A stretch of DNA of 64,000 nucleotides from the NCBI RefSeq assembly GCF_013391475.1, contig NZ_JACBAZ010000008.1:62001-126000 (forward strand). The letters run 5' to 3'. Both the position numbers and the translations under genes were made by a program. Within the stretch, counting starts at the first letter, position 1, and every line of letters begins with the position of its first letter. The notes under the pieces were generated by a model that searched no databases, was not told the DNA's origin, and was given only the letters and a program-made list of their open reading frames with translations. This document shows positions 62,175-64,000 of the stretch, piece after piece. Source of the stretch: Oceaniferula marina. GTDB taxonomy: Bacteria > Verrucomicrobiota > Verrucomicrobiia > Verrucomicrobiales > Akkermansiaceae.

Positions 62175-62870
62175 TCAAACTGCGTAATTCCGAGCACCAA
62201 AAATCGCCGAGCCTACCCGAACAATGGTGGACCCTTCTTCAATGGCCGCTTCGTAATCGCCACTCATCCCCATACTCAAGCCAGGTAAAGACAAGCCTGA
62301 AGTCGACTCCAATTCATCCCTCAACTCACGCAAACGCGCGAACCACGGACGGGCATCCTCAGGGCATGCCACCGCGGGAGGAATACACATCAGACCTAGC
62401 ACATTCAAGCCGTCTAATCCGTCAAGCTCCTCCAACTCCCGACGCAAATCATCAGGAGAAAAACCGCTTTTTCGCTCTTCCCCCGCCAGGTTCACCTGCA
62501 GATATACATCAGGATGACAACCCAACTCAACAGCGAGATTGGAAGTATACCGGGCCAGTTTAAGCGAGTCGATACCATGCAAAGTGCCAAACAGAGGCAA
62601 GGCCTTACGCACTTTATTTCGCTGCAAATGACCAATCAAATGCCAGCGCACCCCCTGCGGCAACGAAGGAATCTTTTCCATCCCCTCCTGCACTTTGTTT
62701 TCTCCAAACGCCCGGTGGCCGGCATCAATCACCTCGGCCACCACTTCCGCCGGCCAGGTCTTTGAGACCACCAGCAATTCGCAATCATCCTCACCCCGGC
62801 CCGAACGGATCAAGGCCTCAGCAAGCTGCTGCTTTACTTTCGCTAAATTCTCAGCAATCACTCCGGACAT
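62175..62870 (-). CDS. YggS/PLPBP-family pyridoxal-phosphate-binding protein
   Basis: A 231-residue protein with the fold-type III PLP barrel of YggS. The PLP lysine lies in LLVVSKTWP near the start, and FGENKVQEG, RWHLIGHLQRNKV and GLSMGMSGDYEAAI are family motifs. YggS helps keep PLP balance and amino-acid metabolism and has no known reaction. It lies 61 bases after the S41 protease gene and 36 bases before DUF971, in an apparent minus-strand operon. Confidence 0.93.
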   Translation of the reverse strand: MSGVIAENLAKVKQQLAEALIRSGRGEDDCELLVVSKTWPAEVVAEVIDAGHRAFGENKVQEGMEKIPSLPQGVRWHLIGHLQRNKVRKALPLFGTLHGIDSLKLARYTSNLAVELGCHPDVYLQVNLAGEERKSGFSPDDLRRELEELDGLDGLNVLGLMCIPPAVACPEDARPWFARLRELRDELESTSGLSLPGLSMGMSGDYEAAIEEGSTIVRVGSAIFGARNYAV

Positions 62871-62931
62871 AAGTCAACTCCATCCAAGCCCTTCTCCAAC
62901 AAATAACACCAGTAAATGCCAGAGTCGCAAC

Positions 62932-64000
62932 TTAACTGTTATTGTTCTGCAGAGCACCAGCCATACGGGCACGCTCGGTGGATTCAACCAAATCCGCGAG
63001 GATGGAAATAGCCTCCCGTTTGACAGGATCAAGCGAACTTGGCCACTCGGGGGTTTCATCCAAATCGGCCACATTGTCTTTGGCCATGTGCATGTAACTC
63101 TCCTTATCCTTTTTCCGGTCGATCTCAACCAGCTCCTTGTTTTTAAGATCATCCAAGTTCAAACGGAAAAAACGGAACGTCTTTTTATCTTCCTCCGCAA
63201 CCTTGGAGAAACGAAGCTTCCGCTCTTCATTGCGGGTATTGGTGCGCTGCTCTGCCTCATCCAATTCCTTTTTACGCAATTCCTTATTCAGCGACAGTTC
63301 ATTTTTCTCACGGCGCTCGATCATCCGCTTTGCATCTTCAGCGATGTATTTGAAATCCTGGGATGCGGTAACACGGGCCTGACTTTGCGACTTGATCGTC
63401 GGCAAAAACAGATTCCCCCGGTTCAGTTCCCGGAAGCCCGGAGCCCTGCGAATGCTGTCGTGAGCCATTGCATGGTCCAGGTATTTTTCTCCAATCTCAA
63501 AAGCATCCAACAAGGAAGGAAGCACGATATCCGATTCCACCCCTTTGAGCTGCGTGGTGCTTCCCGATACCCGGTAAAATTTTTGGATCGTCGGTTTCAA
63601 CACGCCGGCACGGCGGGCATCCGACATGAAGGGCATCATTCGGCGGATCTCCATCGGCTGCTGCACCGTTCCCTTGCCAAAACTCGAAGTATCCCCCACC
63701 ACGACAGCGCGGTTGTAGTCCTGCAGGGCGCCGGCCAAAATCTCACTGGCTGAGGCACTTGTTTTGTCAATCAAGACAACAATCGGCCCATCATAAATCG
63801 GCTTGGGGTGGGACGAATCTTTAAATTCAACCCGGCCTTGCGTATTTTTCACCTGCACCACGGGACCACTCCCGGTAAAAAAGCCGGTCATCCGGCGAAC
63901 CTCTTCCAGTGAGCCTCCACCATTCCCCCGCAAATCAAGGATGATCCCCTCAGCCTGCTCCTCTTTGAGCCGCAGAACCAGCTCCTCGATATCGATCGAA
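62932..64000 (-). CDS. S41 (tail-specific/Prc-type) protease, C-terminal part
   Basis: The window edge cuts this minus-strand gene; the open frame runs to base 63999. It contains the end of the S41 domain: LDLRGNGGG, the serine segment KTSASASEILAGAL, and the general-base lysine in FGKGTVQQ about 26 residues on. A helical DUF3340-type C-terminal region follows. Prc degrades or trims periplasmic proteins. The PDZ domain and the N-terminus lie beyond the window. Confidence 0.92.
   Translation of the reverse strand, partial: SIDIEELVLRLKEEQAEGIILDLRGNGGGSLEEVRRMTGFFTGSGPVVQVKNTQGRVEFKDSSHPKPIYDGPIVVLIDKTSASASEILAGALQDYNRAVVVGDTSSFGKGTVQQPMEIRRMMPFMSDARRAGVLKPTIQKFYRVSGSTTQLKGVESDIVLPSLLDAFEIGEKYLDHAMAHDSIRRAPGFRELNRGNLFLPTIKSQSQARVTASQDFKYIAEDAKRMIERREKNELSLNKELRKKELDEAEQRTNTRNEERKLRFSKVAEEDKKTFRFFRLNLDDLKNKELVEIDRKKDKESYMHMAKDNVADLDETPEWPSSLDPVKREAISILADLVESTERARMAGALQNNNS

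Overview
The window looks like a chromosomal segment of a Verrucomicrobiota bacterium, probably in or near the Akkermansiaceae/Rubritaleaceae. This is inferred from gene content, not from a database search. The evidence is two PEP-CTERM proteins, a very large prepilin-like protein of the Verru_Chthon-cassette type, an ExbB-ExbD-ExbD-TPR operon, a GldG/DUF4340 pair, and a secreted multidomain alpha-L-fucosidase. Most genes favour C-ending codons. Several starts that I inspected have no clear Shine-Dalgarno sequence.

Layout. 0-2 kb: nucleoside salvage (deoB end, deoD, cdd). 2-6.3 kb: ABC-2 permease, GldG-like and DUF4340 proteins. 6.4-7.6 kb: a SufS-type cysteine desulfurase. 7.9-14.1 kb (minus): ExbB, two ExbD, a 1031-residue TPR protein and a second secreted protein. 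14.5 kb: tRNA-Arg(CCG). 14.7-16.0 kb (minus): an RsmA-Nudix fusion. 16.1-21.9 kb: pgsA, der, an oligopeptide-type ATPase, an SDR-like protein and a Tat-exported phosphoesterase. 22.1-24.8 kb (minus): recF and gpmI. 24.9-29 kb: a TSUP exporter, a membrane phosphotransferase/sulfatase-fold protein and a DUF3472 protein. 29.2-32.3 kb: rplS, a hypothetical protein and a TPR protein. 32.5-39.5 kb: a metal-efflux RND operon with a His-rich secreted protein at each end. 39.6-41.2 kb: a CIA30 protein divergent from a MerR/cobalamin regulator. 41.5-47.7 kb: a compositionally distinct accessory island. 48-50.2 kb: GH29 fucosidase. 50.8-54.2 kb: pstSCAB. 54.3-55.3 kb: class II FBP aldolase. 55.8-58.6 kb: PEP-CTERM/LamG protein, VC0807 protein, a PCD-like protein and a lipoprotein. 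58.8-64 kb (minus): a degenerate protease paired with a four-PDZ HtrA, DUF971, YggS and the end of a Prc-type S41 protease.

The most notable structural signal is a set of five non-coding nested-palindrome elements (MITE-like) in two families. They share TACCA...TGGTA termini and a central 7-bp hairpin with a GG loop. All four complete copies are flanked by a directly repeated 3-bp TTA/TAA, which is a target-site duplication. In two copies one duplicate is exactly the stop codon of the neighbouring gene. A second unexplained signal is a ~238-bp direct repeat. One copy lies ahead of the prepilin-like gene, and the other runs up to the start codon of a PEP-CTERM gene.

Other points worth attention: the RsmA-Nudix fusion; the pseudoprotease beside HtrA; the CarH/LitR-like regulator divergent from CIA30 with TGTCTA repeats between them; and a PCD-like protein lacking two of the three usual histidines.
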